Assembly: GCA_000384495.1 (NCBI GenBank)
Contig: ARQR01000006.1
Location: forward strand, 25,392 to 42,037
Length of the DNA stretch: 16,646 nucleotides
Origin: an actinobacterium SCGC AAA015-D07
Lineage (GTDB): Bacteria; Actinomycetota; Acidimicrobiia; Actinomarinales; Actinomarinaceae
Direction of reading: 5' to 3'
This document shows positions 14,505 to 16,646 of this stretch, one piece after another; position 1 is the stretch's first letter, and every line of letters begins with the position of its first letter. A model generated the notes under the pieces. That model made no database searches, was not told where the DNA came from, and saw nothing but the letters and a program-made list of their open reading frames with translations. The position numbers and the translations under genes were made by a program.

Positions 14505-14856
14505 TCGAAAAAGTATGATTTTCTAAGAATTTAATCAGATTCCATTCTGAATTATTTTCCTTCAAGAACTTTAAAAAAGTTTCACTTTTTAGAAACAATG
14601 GATAAGTAAGTTTTTTATAGTTTTCTCTATTCAGATGTTCAACAATTTTTCCATCTGAAATTTTTTTGATTGCACTTCCTAATTCATTTGCAGTTACAAC
14701 ACAGTCAAAATTTTCAAGAACCTCATCATCAATTCTTAGATCACTACTGTTTTTAAAGTTAACAAGCTTCAAGCATTGATCTTCAACTATTCCAAGATCT
14801 TCAATATCTTTAGAAGAAAACAATTCTCTATCAATAATTATTTCTAATATTTCCAT
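14491..14856 (-). CDS. Hypothetical small protein
   Basis: A 121-residue soluble protein of unrecognised family, acidic overall, with an N-terminal strand (MEILEIIID), a helix region with many Asp/Glu, and a charged C-terminal helix (FLKFLKENN). No membrane helix or signal peptide. A TTG at 14898 would extend it by 14 residues, but ATG at 14856 is favoured because TATCTT lies seven bases upstream. Its last 14 bases overlap the end of the EamA gene tail to tail, and it reads divergently from ptsI, leaving a 70-base spacer. Codon use resembles its neighbours, so it looks like a real gene. Confidence 0.55.
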   Translation of the reverse strand: MEILEIIIDRELFSSKDIEDLGIVEDQCLKLVNFKNSSDLRIDDEVLENFDCVVTANELGSAIKKISDGKIVEHLNRENYKKLTYPLFLKSETFLKFLKENNSEWNLIKFLENHTFSINQI

Positions 14857-14863
14857 TAATACA

Positions 14864-14869
14864 AAGATA
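14864..14869 (-). promoter_or_regulatory. -10 element for the 14491-14856 gene
   Basis: TATCTT on the minus strand is followed by seven bases and the ATG at 14856, the leaderless arrangement. Confidence 0.4.
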
Positions 14870-14914
14870 CAATCTTTAACAACTAAGAAGTATTGCAATA
14901 TAAAAATATTTCAC

Positions 14915-14920
14915 TAACTT
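14915..14920 (+). promoter_or_regulatory. ptsI: -10 element for ptsI
   Basis: TAACTT ends six bases before the ATG at 14927; no Shine-Dalgarno is seen. Moderate match to TATAAT. Confidence 0.35.
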
Positions 14921-14926
14921 TACTCT

Positions 14927-16066
14927 ATGGATACTTACAAAGGATCAGGAGTTTCTCCCGGTATTGGTCTTGGTAAATTTTATGTTATAAACAATGATAT
15001 TGATTTTTCAATTCCTAAAAAGCTGAGTTTTAAAGAAAGTCAAAGCAAATTAGATATGCGATATCAAAAATTAATTAGTGAATTAGAAAAAGAAAACAGA
15101 GATGATGAATCAAATGTTTTAGATGCATATCGTCTAATTATAAATGATCCAGAGATAGTTGAACTGATCGATGATGACCAAAATCTCACAGAGGTTTTTC
15201 AAGTTTTTAAAGACACATCAGATCAAATGCTTAGTTTTGAAGATGAGTATTTTAAACAAAGAGCTGAAGACATAATTTCTATAGGTAAAGAAATCATTTT
15301 TACAATGCAGGATATTGTTATAAATAAAAATTTAACTGAGGACGTAATTATTTTTGCTGACGATTTAACACCAAATGATACTTCATCCATAGACCTTACA
15401 AAAGTAAAGGGTTTTGTTGTTTCAAATGCAGGACCTACATCCCATGCTGTAATCGTTGCAAAAAACTTAGGAATACCCTGTGTGATAAATTTTGATATCA
15501 CAAAAATCGACACGGAATTTGATAAAAGCGTTGTATTAGATGGAGATACAGGAGAAATTTTCCTAGATCCTACATCCGAGGTTCTCAAAAAAGTTGAAGA
15601 AGGTTTGAATAAAATAAAAAAATTAAGAAAGTCATATAATCAGGATTCAATTACAGACTTAGGTATTGAACTTAGAGCGAATATAGGTAGCAGTGAAGAG
15701 TTAAATGCTTTTAATGATGATCAGATAAAATCTGTTGGGCTATTTAGATCTGAATTTGTATACATTGATAGATCTTCAAAGCCTACATTAAATGAGCAAA
15801 TAGATATAAATAATGAATTAAATACAAAATTTACTAACACTATTGTTTTTAGGACTTTAGATATAGGTGGTGACAAACAAGTTCCGTATTTAAATTTACC
15901 TAAAGAAGAAAATCCATTTCTTGGGGTAAGAGGAATAAGATATTCTCTTGATGAAGAAGATCTTTTTAGAGAACAAATAATTTCAATTCTTAGCTCAGAT
16001 CTGGTAGAAAAAGTAAAAATAATGTTTCCAATGGTTACTATTCTTGATGATTTTTTTAGATGCTAA
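14927..16066 (+). CDS. ptsI: PTS enzyme I, N-terminal part (frameshifted gene)
   Basis: The first 379 codons of phosphoenolpyruvate-protein phosphotransferase, which passes phosphate from PEP to HPr to start sugar uptake by the PTS. It begins with GSGVSPGIGLGK; the HPr-binding helices follow; the phosphorylated His173 sits in NAGPTSHAVIVAKNLGIP. The PEP-binding barrel begins with ELRANIG, GLFRSEFVY (Arg274), RTLDIGGDK and NPFLGVRGIR. It breaks off after KIMFPMVTILDDF, where a run of seven T (16051-16057) shifts the frame and a stop follows at 16064-16066. Homology continues without loss in the next entry. Removing one T gives a continuous 537-residue protein reading VTILDDFLDAKK, a normal enzyme I length. 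No HPr or EII gene is in the window. Confidence 0.88.
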   Translation: MDTYKGSGVSPGIGLGKFYVINNDIDFSIPKKLSFKESQSKLDMRYQKLISELEKENRDDESNVLDAYRLIINDPEIVELIDDDQNLTEVFQVFKDTSDQMLSFEDEYFKQRAEDIISIGKEIIFTMQDIVINKNLTEDVIIFADDLTPNDTSSIDLTKVKGFVVSNAGPTSHAVIVAKNLGIPCVINFDITKIDTEFDKSVVLDGDTGEIFLDPTSEVLKKVEEGLNKIKKLRKSYNQDSITDLGIELRANIGSSEELNAFNDDQIKSVGLFRSEFVYIDRSSKPTLNEQIDINNELNTKFTNTIVFRTLDIGGDKQVPYLNLPKEENPFLGVRGIRYSLDEEDLFREQIISILSSDLVEKVKIMFPMVTILDDFFRC

Positions 16067-16541
16067 AAAAATAGTCACAGATGAATCTAAAAAATTAAAT
16101 GTTAACGTGCCTCCTTTAGGAATAATGGTTGAGACACCTTCTGTCGCATTAAATACTGACCAATATATTCAACATGTTGATTTTTTTTCAATAGGAACTA
16201 ATGACTTGATTCAATACACATATGCAGCTGATCGAGGTCTTTCGACACTAAACAAATATCAAGACCCTCTTGATGTGTCTGTACTTAGATTAATTAGTAA
16301 TGTAATCGATACTGGACTTAACAATGATATCGAAGTCTCTGTATGTGGAGATATGGCTTCGGATAAAGATTCATCAATTATCTTATACTTACTTGGACTT
16401 AGAGTATTTAGTGTTGCTCCATCTCAAGGACCAAATATAATCAATTCACTTATTCATGCAAAAGAAAACTTATCCCACATAAAGAAAGAAGAAATTCTTT
16501 CTTCAACAGATTCTCAAAGTTTAAGAAAACTCATATCATAA
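16044..16541 (+). CDS. ptsI: PTS enzyme I, C-terminal part (frameshifted gene)
   Basis: The rest of enzyme I in the next reading frame. It carries the PEP-site motifs GIMVETPSVAL (E. coli GVMVETPAAA), DFFSIGTNDLIQYTYAADRG with the Asn and Asp that hold magnesium, and the catalytic cysteine in VCGDMASD. The apparent TTG start at 16044 is an artefact of the frameshift; true continuity with the N-terminal part lies near 16052. The gene may be intact in the organism with a sequencing error here, or truly broken. The stop at 16539-16541 is ten bases before an inverted copy of part of the EamA gene begins. Confidence 0.85.
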   Translation: MMIFLDAKKIVTDESKKLNVNVPPLGIMVETPSVALNTDQYIQHVDFFSIGTNDLIQYTYAADRGLSTLNKYQDPLDVSVLRLISNVIDTGLNNDIEVSVCGDMASDKDSSIILYLLGLRVFSVAPSQGPNIINSLIHAKENLSHIKKEEILSSTDSQSLRKLIS

Positions 16542-16551
16542 AAATATATTG

Positions 16552-16646
16552 AAATTTGAATTATTGTTAATTCTTTTCCACGAATTCTTTCAATAATTAG
16601 AACAAAAATAGGATAAGAAAAAACTAAACCTATTCCAACAGCAACA
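16552..16646 (-). repeat. 95-base inverted repeat, copy B (window edge)
   Basis: Exact reverse complement of 13922-14016. Read on the minus strand it encodes the EamA segment VAVGIGLVFSYPIFVLI and onwards, entering from outside the window and running on through the junction to a stop at 16514-16516. It would be a truncated EamA copy if real; a chimeric joint is more likely. Confidence 0.95.

Overview
The window reads as a chromosomal segment of a low-GC, streamlined bacterium, most likely a marine planktonic actinobacterium of the Candidatus Actinomarinales type (inference). Support: the DNA is AT-rich; the rpsF-ssb-rpsR-rplI-dnaB cluster is intact; Ssb has the actinobacterial-style ending of the OB fold (EIAPSLRWA); genes are packed with overlaps; and about ten genes carry a TAnnnT -10 element only 6-8 bases before the start codon, the signature of leaderless mRNAs that are common in Actinobacteria. 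The taxon is not proven.

Layout. Positions 58-1205 (+): a short-chain dehydrogenase with an altered catalytic site, coupled to cutA. 1202-1977 (-): a DinB-fold protein and a small two-helix membrane protein. 2011-2415 (+): thioredoxin-type arsenate reductase. 2412-5814 (-): cytochrome P450, then a PLP-dependent Cys/Met-metabolism enzyme, then a seven-helix CREST-superfamily (alkaline ceramidase-like) hydrolase. 5906-6902 (+): uridine phosphorylase and a small membrane protein. 6875-8357 (-): lipoprotein-type MsrA followed by a ribokinase-family kinase. 8430-9759 (-): a six-helix membrane protein with a terminator, and a tandem-duplicated alpha-beta-barrel-like protein. 9907-10770 (+): panB. 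10842-14504 (+): rpsF-ssb-rpsR-rplI-dnaB and an EamA-type transporter, preceded by a GAAA-capped hairpin that may be the S6:S18 autoregulatory leader. 14491-14856 (-): an unrecognised small protein. 14927-16541 (+): PTS enzyme I, split by a frameshift in a run of seven T. No stretch over 300 bases lacks a gene, and no tRNA, rRNA, CRISPR array or insertion sequence was seen.

How it fits together: nucleoside salvage (Udp, ribokinase family), oxidant and arsenic defence (MsrA, ArsC), sulphur amino acid metabolism, CoA precursor synthesis (PanB), and core replication/translation. Four convergent gene pairs overlap at their 3' ends, two of them sharing a TTAA palindrome that gives TAA to both strands.

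The most striking structural anomaly is at the right edge: the last 95 bases (16552-16646) are an exact inverted copy of 13922-14016 inside the EamA gene, and the match runs off the window end. Together with the ptsI frameshift about 0.5 kb away, this suggests an amplification or assembly chimera, or much less likely a real inverted duplication. I found no convincing new defence or mobile system.
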